This document shows, one piece after another, positions 1 through 8,114 of a stretch of 64,000 nucleotides of DNA; position 1 is the first letter of the stretch, and each line of letters starts with the position of its first letter. The position numbers and the translations under genes are program-made. The notes beneath the pieces are model-generated. The model searched no databases. It was given only the letters and a program-made list of their open reading frames with translations, and was not told the origin of the DNA. Source of the DNA: Oscillospiraceae bacterium (lineage in GTDB: Bacteria; Bacillota; Clostridia; Oscillospirales; Oscillospiraceae); NCBI GenBank assembly GCA_017515345.1, contig JAFWFZ010000016.1, positions 1 through 64,000 of the forward strand, given 5' to 3'.

Positions 1-430
1 CAAACTGCGCCCGCGTGGCCTTCGCGTCGTAATTGGAATACTCATTTGCCCCGATGATCCTGTTTTTCACCGCGTAATCCACGTAGACCTGATACCAGGG
101 AGAGCCCTGTACGAAGGACTCGCTGCCGGTGTTGAAAATGGAGTGGAGCCGCGCCGCCAGGGTGATCGACTGGGCGATGGTGATATTGTTGTCGGGGGAA
201 TAAGTAGACTCGCTGGTGCCCTTTACAAGGCCGTATTCATACCCCGCCTTGACAGATTCATAATACCAGTCGCCGGTTTTCACATCGTTGAACTGGCCCT
301 TTGTGTACTTGTTGACTTTTTGGAAGTTGCTGAGAGCCCCGTCCGCCGCCAGCACAGTCGGGACGGTGCCGCAGAGCAGCACGAGGATCAGCAGCATCGT
401 CAACGATCTTCTAACTGTTCCTGTTTTCAT
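1..430 (-). CDS. S-layer homology (SLH) domain protein, 3' part outside window
   Basis: The gene starts at an ATG (430) behind an AAAGGGGGT ribosome site and runs off the left window edge, so only about 143 N-terminal residues are visible. A signal peptide (basic MKTGTVRR, hydrophobic core, cleavage near VLAADG) is followed by an SLH-like module with the usual landmarks: a DWYYESVKAGYEYGLVKG stretch, a YSPDNNITIAQSI stretch, then a second SLH unit beginning around WYQVYVDYAVKN. SLH modules bind secondary cell-wall polymers, so this is an exported wall-associated protein. Its full domain content is unknown. It lies directly downstream of the structured leader and terminator-like hairpin at 451-615, which probably control it. 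Confidence 0.85.
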   Translation of the reverse strand, partial: MKTGTVRRSLTMLLILVLLCGTVPTVLAADGALSNFQKVNKYTKGQFNDVKTGDWYYESVKAGYEYGLVKGTSESTYSPDNNITIAQSITLAARLHSIFNTGSESFVQGSPWYQVYVDYAVKNRIIGANEYSNYDAKATRAQF

Positions 431-450
431 TTTTGAACCCCCTTTGGAAT

Positions 451-480
451 AAAAAAGTGGCGCAGCCGAAGCCGCGCCAC
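451..480 (-). terminator. Intrinsic terminator between leader RNA and SLH gene
   Basis: Minus-strand stem of 10 bp (one G-U) closed by a TTCG tetraloop (457-480), followed by six T (456-451). It ends only about 20 bp before the SLH start codon, so it either ends spo0A/sRNA transcripts or acts as an attenuator for the SLH gene. Confidence 0.8.
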
Positions 481-615
481 CGAAAAACGCACAGCCCCGT
501 TTGCTACCACACAAACTCTTTGGAAATCCGCAAGGAATGCCAAAATAGAAAGTGCGTTTTTACCAGAGGTAAAAACACATCCCTCGCAGACTTCCCCATA
601 TCAAGTTTGTGTGGC
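451..615 (-). ncRNA. Structured leader RNA with intrinsic terminator (candidate attenuator or small RNA)
   Basis: A sigma-A-like promoter (622-650, minus) would start a transcript near 615. From there the minus-strand RNA can form nested helices: P1 (604-614 with 507-517, 11 perfect pairs), P2 (578-595 with 522-539, 18 continuous pairs including five G-U), and P3 (568-578 with 552-564, loop 565-567). A terminator hairpin at 457-480 with a TTCG loop and six U follows, just before the SLH gene's ribosome site. The segment 483-492 is a perfect 10-nt complement of 552-561, so it competes with P3. The G-U pairs would be A-C mismatches in plus-strand RNA, which argues for a minus-strand RNA. I match it to no known riboswitch class. 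It could also be a free sRNA of about 165 nt. Confidence 0.6.
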
Positions 616-621
616 ACTGTT

Positions 622-650
622 ATTTTACCATGCGCCCGCAGGGACGACAA
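622..650 (-). promoter_or_regulatory. Promoter of the structured leader / SLH gene
   Basis: On the minus strand TTGTCG (650-645) is separated by 17 bp from TAAAAT (627-622). The predicted start falls at about 615, exactly at the 5' side of helix P1. Confidence 0.6.
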
Positions 651-721
651 CCATTTCTTCACAGAAGCGCCCCCCTTGTCCGCAGACAATTGGAGGCGCT
701 TACGTTTTGTTTTCCGATCGT

Positions 722-1501
722 TTATCTCGCCATCTGCTTTCGCTGGAGGAGGATGCGGTCCGCGATCATGGCGATGAACTCCGAGTTTGTGGGCTTGCCC
801 TTCAGGTTTGAGACCGTGTAGCCAAAGTATTTCTGGATCGTCTCCAGGTCGCCCCGGTCCCAGGCCACCTCGATGGCGTGGCGGATCGCCCGCTCCACCC
901 GGCTTGGCGTGGTGCCGAAATGGTGCGCCACCGCCGGGTACAGCACCTTGGTGACGGCGTTGATGGCGTCACTGTCGTTCACCGTGATGGCGATGGCGTC
1001 CCGCAGGTACTGGTAGCCCTTGATGTGGGCGGGCACGCCGATCTCGTGAATGATCTCCGTGATCTGCGACTCCAGGCTGGGCTCCTGCTTCCGCAGCCGT
1101 GCGGAAGTCGTCATGGGCGAGCCGCGGCCTGCCACCATTCTGATCCGGGAGAACAGCATCGGCGCGTCGCAGGGCTTCTGCAGAAAATACGCCGCGCCAA
1201 GGCCGGAGATCTCCGCGATGGCGCTGTCGCTGACCAGGCCGGATACGACGATGACCGCCGGACGCTCCCCCTCCGGCCGTTCATTCAGCGCCTCAAGCAC
1301 GCCGATCCCGTCCACGCCGGAGAGGATCATCTCCGTCACCAGCACGTCCGGCCGCTGTTTCTCCGTGAGCGCCAGCGCCTCCGTGCCATCCCCTGTGGAG
1401 CCGACGACCTCCAGATCCCCCGTCTTTTCCATCAGCGACGCCATCAGCATCCTGTAATCCTCGCTTGGGTCCGCTATGACTATTTTGATCTTATCATCCA
1501 T
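722..1501 (-). CDS. spo0A: Sporulation transcription factor Spo0A with Glu at the phospho-acceptor position
   Basis: Spo0A is the master response regulator of sporulation. The 259-residue product has an N-terminal receiver domain (about 1-125), a linker, and the characteristic C-terminal DNA-binding domain ([48 protein letters not shown]). The start at 1501 is chosen because GGAGGAAA precedes it. Aligned without gaps to the Bacillus subtilis receiver as I recall it (PDVLVLD), the phospho-acceptor Asp is Glu57 here (PDVLVTE), and one of the two acidic-pocket residues is Pro12 (ADP instead of ADD). The conserved Lys (QKPCD) is kept. Family assignment is firm. The effect on activation is inference: possibly constitutive activity or phosphorylation-independent control. 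Confidence 0.95.
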   Translation of the reverse strand: MDDKIKIVIADPSEDYRMLMASLMEKTGDLEVVGSTGDGTEALALTEKQRPDVLVTEMILSGVDGIGVLEALNERPEGERPAVIVVSGLVSDSAIAEISGLGAAYFLQKPCDAPMLFSRIRMVAGRGSPMTTSARLRKQEPSLESQITEIIHEIGVPAHIKGYQYLRDAIAITVNDSDAINAVTKVLYPAVAHHFGTTPSRVERAIRHAIEVAWDRGDLETIQKYFGYTVSNLKGKPTNSEFIAMIADRILLQRKQMAR

Positions 1502-1626
1502 GGCATTTCCTCCGTAACAGTATTCATCACAGCTCACCAAATTGCGCGGTTGTTTTATGTCTGCTCTAAAAATACCACAGCGGAATGTCATTTGCAAGAA
1601 GAAAATGGAAAATTTTTCAAATTATC

Positions 1627-2940
1627 TCAACTGTCGCTGATATCCTGTTCGATCCCGGCTGCCCAGGCGACGCCCGCCGCCATGATCCTCCGGTTTTCGG
1701 CGTACATGGCGGGAAAGGACGAGAGAGGAAGCGGCGGCGTGCCCTGTCCGGCCTCGACGGTGAAGCCCGGACGGTCGTAGGCGTCGATAAACCAGTCCTT
1801 ATACCCGGCAAAGCCCGAAGCGTACGGCACATCCTCCACGGAATAACCGCTCAGCAGGGCAAAGCGCTCCGCCAGCGCCCGGGCGCCGTCCGGTTCCCGG
1901 TCGCCGTACTTCCAGTAGATGACCCGCCCCTGGGTGTGATAGGAGATGGTGAGGGCGAAGTCGTGCTCTCTGGTCAGGGTATAGATGCCGCGGCTCTCCG
2001 GAGCGGAGAGGGGCGCCGTGCCCACGAAATCCCTGGGGGCGGGGCAGCGGAAGCCCTGGGCGAATTTGATTTCCCTGGCCTCCTCCCACCCTGCGGGATA
2101 CTGAAGATTCAGATCTGTGCCGGAGATGTTCGCCTTCCAGCCGTTCGGAAACGGGATATCCGGATACTCCGCCGCGATGGATGACGCGGAGGTATACGTC
2201 CCGCCGGAGGCGATCTCCCCTGTGACGAGATCTGCTCCGTCCGGATCCACCAATGGCGCGACAAACAGCGTGACCCGTTTCCATGCCTCCCGCACGTCCA
2301 GCCCCTCCACAGTTGTTCCCTCGGCGTAGGCGGCGGCGTACTCCTCCAGGAAACGGGCGGTGAGCGGCGCCGTGATCCACTCATTGGCGTGATGCGTCCC
2401 GTTATAAAAGATCTGCCTGCCGCCCGTCCCGGCCGCGAGGCAGAAGATCGGCCGCCCAAGCACGCTGTGCCCCGCCTCTGCAGGCCGCAGGAACGGGTAG
2501 CGGGCGCAGAGCCCCTCGGCGCACAGAGCCATCACCAGTGAGGTGAAGCAGATATCCCCCGGTACAACGGTAAACCGCAGGGGGATCGTGAGCTCCGAGC
2601 CGATCTGCATCGCGCGGGGATCAACGCCCGGATTGGCGATCTCGATCGCAGAGGTCCTTACGCCGTACCGAAGGGCCAGGTCGTACATGGTATCCCCTCT
2701 TCGGACGGTGTGACGCACATAACCCGTGAGGTAGGGGCGCAGCGCAGCCCAGGTGAGCGGTCCCGCGACGCCGTCCGGCTCCAGTCCCGCGCGACGCTGG
2801 AAGGAGACCACCGCGCTCCGGGTGAGGGGGCCGAAGACTCCATCCTTTTTTAGTTCATGACCCGCTCTTGTGAGCCCCAGCTGCAAAAGCTCCGTCTGCG
2901 GCCCTGTTGAGCCGGTTTTCTGCAGCCTGAATTCGTCCAT
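1627..2940 (-). CDS. Peptidoglycan-binding/LysM M14-family metallocarboxypeptidase
   Basis: A 437-residue zinc peptidase resembling gamma-D-glutamyl-L-diamino-acid endopeptidases that cut wall peptides. An N-terminal peptidoglycan-binding module (about 5-70; GVFGPLTRSAVVSFQ) is followed by a LysM domain (about 76-121; HTVRRGDTMYDLA) and an M14 catalytic domain (about 145-430). Zinc ligands His184 and Glu187 (HHANEW) and His335 (SYHTQG), and general base Glu396 (FTVEAG), are all present. There is no obvious signal peptide, as in some sporulation-associated relatives. GGAGG precedes the ATG. It sits between spo0A and the divergent spoIVB, so a role in spore wall or mother-cell peptidoglycan is likely but not shown. 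Confidence 0.9.
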   Translation of the reverse strand: MDEFRLQKTGSTGPQTELLQLGLTRAGHELKKDGVFGPLTRSAVVSFQRRAGLEPDGVAGPLTWAALRPYLTGYVRHTVRRGDTMYDLALRYGVRTSAIEIANPGVDPRAMQIGSELTIPLRFTVVPGDICFTSLVMALCAEGLCARYPFLRPAEAGHSVLGRPIFCLAAGTGGRQIFYNGTHHANEWITAPLTARFLEEYAAAYAEGTTVEGLDVREAWKRVTLFVAPLVDPDGADLVTGEIASGGTYTSASSIAAEYPDIPFPNGWKANISGTDLNLQYPAGWEEAREIKFAQGFRCPAPRDFVGTAPLSAPESRGIYTLTREHDFALTISYHTQGRVIYWKYGDREPDGARALAERFALLSGYSVEDVPYASGFAGYKDWFIDAYDRPGFTVEAGQGTPPLPLSSFPAMYAENRRIMAAGVAWAAGIEQDISDS

Positions 2941-3221
2941 ATTCTATCGCCTCCGATCTTTTGATGCATTTTATGCCGTTTTTTCCGAAATCATGCAAAA
3001 GCCGCAAAAGCGCCGCCGCTCCGGCGCATTCGGGATCAGTTCGCTCGGAGAAAAAACTGACAGCCTTAAAACAGCGTGAACCGCGCATATTATCAAAGGC
3101 GGCGCCGTTTCCGCCGCGTTTTTCTGATCGGCGCACACGGGCCCCATATTCTGGCAGACCCTCGCGTCCGGGACGGCCGCCGCCGGCTTTCATGAAAGCA
3201 CTTTGGGAGAGGAGGTAAAAT

Positions 3222-4262
3222 ATGGCAAACAAATGGTTCGGACTCCTGCGCCGCGCCGCCGCTTTTGCGCTGACCGCCGCGGTGCTCACGGCGCCTGCGC
3301 TGGCTGCGGAGATCACCGGCGAGGTGGTGCCCGTAGGCCGCGCCGTGGGCATCGCGCTGGAGACGCAGGGGATCCTGGTGGTAGCTACCGGCGAGGTGCA
3401 GACGGCGGAGGGTCCCGTCGCACCGGCAAAGGACGCGGGGCTGCGCCCCGGGGATGTGATCACCGCTGCCGACGGGACCTCCGTCAGCTCCTGGGAGGAG
3501 CTTTCCGGACTGCTGGAAACCTCCGGCGGCGAAGGAACAACGCTGACCGTCATCCGCTCCGGCAGCGAGAAGACCGTGACCCTTGCGCCGGCAGTCAACG
3601 AGCAGGGTTCGTTTGAATACGGCATGTGCCTGCGGGACGGCATGTCCGGCATCGGTACCGTTACGTTCTACGACCCGGATTCGGGCATATTCGGCGCGCT
3701 GGGCCACCCGGTCAGCGATGTGGACACAGGCGCGACCATGCCCCTTCGGGATGGATCGGTCATCAGCGCCGTCATCACCGACGTGGTGCCCGGTGAAGTC
3801 GGTACGCCCGGCCAGCTTGTAGGCAGCTTCGATCCCGCAGATGTGATCGGTACCCTGACCGGCAACGGCCCCTGCGGCATCTTCGGTTATCTGGAGGACC
3901 GCTCCGACGCCGTGCGGGACGCCGTCCCCATCGCGGGCGAGGGTGACGTCTCCACCGGGGAGGCGACGATCCTGTCAAACATCTCCGGCGACACGGTGGA
4001 GGAGTATTCCGCCGAGATCACGCGGCTCTACTCCGGCGACGAGGCCGGCGGACGGAGCATGATGATTCGGATCACGGACCCCCGCCTGCTGGAAACCACC
4101 GGCGGCATCGTGCAGGGCATGTCCGGCAGCCCCGTTATCCAGAACGGCATGCTGGTTGGCGCGGTGACCCACGTACTGGTGGACGATCCGACCCGCGGGT
4201 ACTGTGTCGGCATCCAGGAGATGCTGGCGGAGGCTGCTCCCCTGCTGCTCATGGCGGCATAA
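3222..4262 (+). CDS. spoIVB: SpoIVB peptidase (intercompartmental sporulation signalling protease)
   Basis: SpoIVB is made in the forespore, secreted into the intermembrane space and triggers sigma-K processing by cleaving SpoIVFA. This 346-residue copy has an N-terminal signal/anchor (about 1-29), a PDZ domain (about 40-122; GLRPGDVITAADGT) and an S55 domain with catalytic-type residues His162 (GALGHPVSD), Asp287 (IRITDP) and Ser301 (VQGMSGSP). It is shorter than the Bacillus enzyme (about 425 aa) mainly at the N-terminus. A strong site (GAGAGGAGG) precedes the ATG. A CATATTA element at 3086-3092 resembles a forespore-sigma -10, with no convincing -35. Unlike the usual spoIVB-spo0A order, it diverges from spo0A with a peptidase gene in between. 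Confidence 0.95.
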   Translation: MANKWFGLLRRAAAFALTAAVLTAPALAAEITGEVVPVGRAVGIALETQGILVVATGEVQTAEGPVAPAKDAGLRPGDVITAADGTSVSSWEELSGLLETSGGEGTTLTVIRSGSEKTVTLAPAVNEQGSFEYGMCLRDGMSGIGTVTFYDPDSGIFGALGHPVSDVDTGATMPLRDGSVISAVITDVVPGEVGTPGQLVGSFDPADVIGTLTGNGPCGIFGYLEDRSDAVRDAVPIAGEGDVSTGEATILSNISGDTVEEYSAEITRLYSGDEAGGRSMMIRITDPRLLETTGGIVQGMSGSPVIQNGMLVGAVTHVLVDDPTRGYCVGIQEMLAEAAPLLLMAA

Positions 4263-4379
4263 ACAGCGGCAGACTGCGGCGGCCGCCGACGCCGCAGTTT
4301 GACAAAAACCGGGATTTGACATACAATCCCATCAGCACCGGCTGCTGCCGGGCAGCTTCCGGGATTGGATGTGGAAACG

Positions 4380-5258
4380 ATGTACGAGCTGATCCAGGTT
4401 GGCAAAAGCAGCTATTACATGGACTGCCCTGCAAAGGTGGGCGTCTATACATACGGCGACGGCACGGCAGTCACCATCGACAGCGGCAGCGACGAGGATG
4501 ACGGGCGGCGCGTCCTGCGCCTGCTGGAGAAGCTGGGCGTGCGCCTCACGGCGATCCTGTCAACCCACTCCAACGCCGACCACATCGGCGGCAACGCATT
4601 CCTGCAATCGCGTACCGGCTGCCGGGTCTACGCCCATGGGGCGGAGGCAGCCGTTATCCGCTACACAGAGCTTGGGCCGGCACTTGTCTTCGGCGGCTAC
4701 CCCTTCTCGGAGCTGCGGCAGAAGTCCCTCTACGCCAGGCCGTGCGACGTGCTGCTGACCGACGATCCCACTTTTCCGGAGGGGTTTGAGATCATCCCCC
4801 TCCCCGGCCATTTCTTCGACATGGTGGGCTACCGCTCCCCGGACGACGTGGTATACCTGGCCGACTGTATTTTCAGCCGCGAGACGCTGGACAAATACGG
4901 GTTGCCTTTCATCTACGACGTTGCCCGGTTTTTCGAGACGCTGGACAGGGTCGAAAAGCTGGATGCGTCCCGGTTCGTCCCGGCCCACGCCCCCGCCTCC
5001 GACGACGTGACGGAGCTCGTCCGCTGCAACCGGCAAAAGATCGCGGACGCGGGAGAGCGGATCTTTGACGCCTGCGCAGAGCCAGTCACCTTCGAGGATA
5101 TACTCAAACAGCTGTTCGACAGCTACGACATTCCCCTCAACTATACCCAGTATGCCCTGGTGGGCAACACGCTGCGCTCCTTTCTCGCCTGGCTCAAGGA
5201 CTCCGGACGCATTACCGGGGAGTTTTGCAATAACCGCCTGTACTGGCGGCAGGTGTGA
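4380..5258 (+). CDS. Metallo-beta-lactamase-fold hydrolase with C-terminal helical domain
   Basis: A soluble 292-residue MBL-fold protein. The metal motif is THSNADHIGG (about residues 61-70), in which the second His of the canonical HxHxDH is Asn; other likely ligands are the His in PLPGHFFDM, the Asp in YLADCIF and the His in FVPAHAP. The last 80 residues (FEDILKQLFDSYDIPLNYTQYALVGNTLRSFLAWL) look like a winged-helix tail. The substrate cannot be read from the sequence. ATG 4380 fits the usual family N-terminus; an in-frame TTG at 4365 is the alternative, and neither has a strong ribosome site. It stands upstream of an M20 peptidase and DUF3786 gene, probably one operon. Confidence 0.85.
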   Translation: MYELIQVGKSSYYMDCPAKVGVYTYGDGTAVTIDSGSDEDDGRRVLRLLEKLGVRLTAILSTHSNADHIGGNAFLQSRTGCRVYAHGAEAAVIRYTELGPALVFGGYPFSELRQKSLYARPCDVLLTDDPTFPEGFEIIPLPGHFFDMVGYRSPDDVVYLADCIFSRETLDKYGLPFIYDVARFFETLDRVEKLDASRFVPAHAPASDDVTELVRCNRQKIADAGERIFDACAEPVTFEDILKQLFDSYDIPLNYTQYALVGNTLRSFLAWLKDSGRITGEFCNNRLYWRQV

Positions 5259-5300
5259 ACGCGCGTATTCCCACAGCGGAGCAGATTTAGGAGGACCACG

Positions 5301-6470
5301 ATGGACATCCATGAGCTTGTGAAGAAGCATGAGGCTTATCTCCTCGCCCTGCGGCGGCACTTTCACCGGCACCCGGAGCTCTCCCACAGGGAGTTCGAGA
5401 CCGCTGCGCGCATTCGCGCCGAACTGGAGGCGATGGGCCTCCCCTATGACGCTGTGGGCGGCACCGGCACCGTGGCATGGCTTGAAACGGGACGGCCGGG
5501 CAAGGCCATGGCCTTCCGGGCAGATATCGACGCTCTGCCCATGAACGAGGAGATCGACTGGGAATTCCGTTCCCAGACTTCCGGCGTCATGCACGCATGC
5601 GGCCACGATGTGCACACCGCCACCCTGCTGGCGGCGGCCAAATGCCTCTGCGAACAGAAGGATGCGCTCACGGGCACCGTCTTTTTCTGTTTTGAAAACG
5701 CCGAGGAGATCGCAGGCGGCGGCGCGGCGGACATGGTGGAATACCTGAAGTCGCGCGGCGGCGTGGACCGTGTCATCAGCAACCACATGGCCGGGGCTGT
5801 AGCCCCGTTCTGCGGTTCAGCACGTTCCGGCGCGGCCAACGCGGGAAACTGCCACTGGCGCGTCACCGTCCGGGGGCGCGGCGGGCACGGCAGCAGGCCG
5901 GATGAGGCGGTGGATCCCATCCGCATCGCCTGCCGCATACTGGATCGACTGACCCAGATCCCGTCGAATTACCACGATCCCTTTGATCCGCTGGTCATCA
6001 GCCCCTGTGTCATCCGGGGCGGCACCGCCTTCAACATCATTCCCGACGAGTGCGTCATTGAGGGGAACCTTCGCTACTTCAGCGTCCCCGCTCTGGACCA
6101 GGTGCTGGCGCAGATGGACCGGATCGCCGGAGGCATCGCGGAGAGTGAGGGAGCCGAAGCAACGGTGGAGCGGATCTCCTCCTGCCTGCCGGTGGTGAAT
6201 GACCCGGCCGTTTCGGAAAAATGCCGGGAAATCATGGAAAAATCAGGTATCCGTGTGGAGACGCCGGAGCTGCCCGCTATGGCCAGCGACGATTTCGCCG
6301 TTTTTCTTGCCGCTTTTCCCGGCTGCTATGTGAATATCGGCGCCCGATCCGACAGGCCGGACGCGTCCCCCGTCCCCCACAACTCCCGGTTCTTCCTGGA
6401 TGAGAGCGGTTTTCTGCCCATCACGGAGTTTTTCGTGCGCTGCGCAGTGGACTTCCTGGGAAGGGCGTGA
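5301..6470 (+). CDS. M20-family amidohydrolase (hippurate/N-acyl-amino-acid hydrolase type)
   Basis: A 389-residue cytoplasmic metalloenzyme of the HipO/IAA-amino-acid-hydrolase branch of M20, which removes acyl groups from N-acyl amino acids. Recognisable are RRHFHRHPELSHREFET near the N-terminus, FRADIDALPMNE, the metal motif HACGHDVHTA, the ENAEEIAGGGAADM segment with the catalytic Glu pair, and the lid-domain GRGGHGSRPDEAVDPI. AGGAGG lies 8 bp before the ATG. The actual acyl substrate is unknown. The next gene starts 4 bp after the stop, indicating co-transcription. Confidence 0.9.
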   Translation: MDIHELVKKHEAYLLALRRHFHRHPELSHREFETAARIRAELEAMGLPYDAVGGTGTVAWLETGRPGKAMAFRADIDALPMNEEIDWEFRSQTSGVMHACGHDVHTATLLAAAKCLCEQKDALTGTVFFCFENAEEIAGGGAADMVEYLKSRGGVDRVISNHMAGAVAPFCGSARSGAANAGNCHWRVTVRGRGGHGSRPDEAVDPIRIACRILDRLTQIPSNYHDPFDPLVISPCVIRGGTAFNIIPDECVIEGNLRYFSVPALDQVLAQMDRIAGGIAESEGAEATVERISSCLPVVNDPAVSEKCREIMEKSGIRVETPELPAMASDDFAVFLAAFPGCYVNIGARSDRPDASPVPHNSRFFLDESGFLPITEFFVRCAVDFLGRA

Positions 6471-6474
6471 TCGC

Positions 6475-7086
6475 GTGGCGTCCAACTACGACAAAATGGA
6501 ACAGCTTGCCCGGTCGCTGTTTTTACAGCAGGACCAGGAGCAGATCATCCGCCGCTGGGACCTGCGCTGCGACAGGGAGAACATCTACCTCCGGCTGTTC
6601 TCCGATCCCTTGAAGCTCAGCCGGAAAACGGCGGTCCTCTCCCCGGACGGAGAGGGCTATCCCATGCGGAGCACGGTCAACGAGTCCATGATCCTGTTCG
6701 ATATCCTCACCAGGTCACCGGAACGCCCCCGCGCCGCGGGCGTGTGGACGAGCATCAGCGGTCTCGGCGGCATCATCGGCGCCAGTCACGACCGGACCCT
6801 GAGTCACAATAAGGAAGCGGCGCTGTTCACAGGCGGGACAGAACGGCTCAGGAATGCCTGCGAGCGGCTGGGCGGCGTTCCCTGCGGCAAGGCCGACGTG
6901 GGATACGTTATCCCCGTTTTTGCAGATTTCAGCGTCCTTTTCCAGTTCTGGGACGCCGACGAGGAGTTCCCCGCCCAGATCAAGTATCACTTCGATGCAA
7001 ATGCCCTGCTGTTCATGCATTACGAGACGCTTTGGTACGTGATGAGCGGCGTAATGGACCGTCTTCGCCGCCTGTTCGGACAATAG
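6475..7086 (+). CDS. DUF3786-type protein
   Basis: About 203 residues from a GTG at 6475, only 4 bp after the M20 stop, with GGGAAGGG upstream. The segment DADEEFPAQIKYHFDANALLFMHYE and the preceding DFSVLFQFW match my memory of DUF3786, a family of unknown function found in anaerobes. There is no signal peptide, membrane segment or metal-binding Cys cluster. Position suggests an accessory role beside the two hydrolases, but nothing in the sequence fixes a reaction. Family assignment is by pattern memory only. Confidence 0.7.
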   Translation: MASNYDKMEQLARSLFLQQDQEQIIRRWDLRCDRENIYLRLFSDPLKLSRKTAVLSPDGEGYPMRSTVNESMILFDILTRSPERPRAAGVWTSISGLGGIIGASHDRTLSHNKEAALFTGGTERLRNACERLGGVPCGKADVGYVIPVFADFSVLFQFWDADEEFPAQIKYHFDANALLFMHYETLWYVMSGVMDRLRRLFGQ

Positions 7087-7193
7087 CCAAAAGCATCGCC
7101 CGACTTTGGGGAGCCGCTATGTCGTCAATGCTTCCATCTTTATGAAGGGGTTACCGGTAAAGCACAGATCGGGCCATGCTGAAGGAGTATATC

Positions 7194-7910
7194 ATGGAAC
7201 TGTCACAGTATAACGAAAAGCACGTCCGGGTAACGGACAAATTCGGAAACACGTTTACAGGCGTCGCAGTCCACTGCTGTTCTGACTATGGCCTGCATGA
7301 GTTCAACAGGGAGGAAGAGAGCATTTCCGTCGGTGATTATCTTCTTTTCACGTCGGATATCGCATCTGTAGAGGAGATCGAAGTGCACGGCACGGCGGAA
7401 TTGTGGACGCAGCGTCTGGTCCTTCGAAGGTTTTGTCCCGAAGACGCGCCTGCCCTGTATCTGAAATTCGGCGCTGACAAGGCGATGTATGAATTCTCCG
7501 GCTGGAATCCGTATGCTACTGCGGAAATGGCGCGTCAGGCCGTGCAGCGGTATATCGCCGGTTATGATAATCCCCGTTTTTATGCCTGGGCGATTGATTA
7601 TGAAGGCGTTTTGTTGGGAACGATCGGAGCTTATGATTACATTGACAATCAAATCGAGGTCGGCTTCAGCATCGCGCGGGCCTGCTGGGGACGCGGTTAT
7701 GCGACCGAAGCGCTGAAGGCTGTGCTGGATTATCTGACCGGAAATGAAAACATTACCCGGGTGACGGCCTGGTGTGCTTCGGAAAATATCGGGTCGCGCA
7801 GAGCCATGGAAAAGGCAGGTATGCGGACGGTAAGCACGGAGAAGGACGGCCTCGCGGTCGGCGGCAGGGTATATGACAAGACGACCTATGAATTCAGGCG
7901 CGGTTCATGA
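7194..7910 (+). CDS. LSM-like/GNAT fusion acetyltransferase (RimJ/RimL-type)
   Basis: The 238-residue product carries an N-terminal module of about 65 residues with Sm-like character (HVRVTDKFGNTFTGVAVHC, GDYLLFTSDIASVEEIEV) fused to a RimJ/RimL-type GNAT domain (about 75-235; LWTQRLVLRRF, IEVGFSIARACWGRGYATEAL, ENIGSRRAMEKAGM). The GNAT domain binds acetyl-CoA through the RACWGRGYAT loop. ATG 7194 is chosen because GAAGGAG lies 7 bp upstream. The gene is flanked by a 107-bp gap and a convergent terminator, so it is probably monocistronic. The acceptor substrate is unknown; the N-terminal module could help bind RNA or a ribosomal target. Confidence 0.85.
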   Translation: MELSQYNEKHVRVTDKFGNTFTGVAVHCCSDYGLHEFNREEESISVGDYLLFTSDIASVEEIEVHGTAELWTQRLVLRRFCPEDAPALYLKFGADKAMYEFSGWNPYATAEMARQAVQRYIAGYDNPRFYAWAIDYEGVLLGTIGAYDYIDNQIEVGFSIARACWGRGYATEALKAVLDYLTGNENITRVTAWCASENIGSRRAMEKAGMRTVSTEKDGLAVGGRVYDKTTYEFRRGS

Positions 7911-7995
7911 CGAGGAGACGCGGCCGTGCGCTTAAATGCCCCGAGCACCGTTGGGAAACTCATTGTTATCCGGGCGGCCATCCATCAAAAACAAG

Positions 7996-8039
7996 AAGAA
8001 TCGGCATAGACTGCGTTTCTGTCAGCCATGCCGATTCTT
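7996..8039. terminator. Hairpin between convergent GNAT and P1-peptidase genes
   Basis: A perfect 12-bp inverted repeat (7996-8007 and 8028-8039) with a 20-nt loop lies between two convergent genes. The T-run is short on both strands, so it is a plausible but not strong bidirectional terminator. Confidence 0.55.
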
Positions 8040-8114
8040 TGCCTTCAAATACCTGACGCAAGCAGGCTCCCCGGGCGCCTTAACGGTTTTCCGTACCCCT
8101 GCCCTGCGTGTGAG

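Noticed and set aside
451-650. Known riboswitch or 6S RNA as explanation of the SLH leader
   Set aside because: No c-di-GMP, cobalamin, SAM or T-box core motifs were found, and the end-to-end pairing with a central bubble expected of 6S RNA is missing. It is kept as an unclassified structured RNA.
3099-3123. Terminator hairpin upstream of spoIVB
   Set aside because: A short GC stem followed by TTTTT exists, but no plus-strand gene precedes it and the stem is only about 6 bp, so it is not called.
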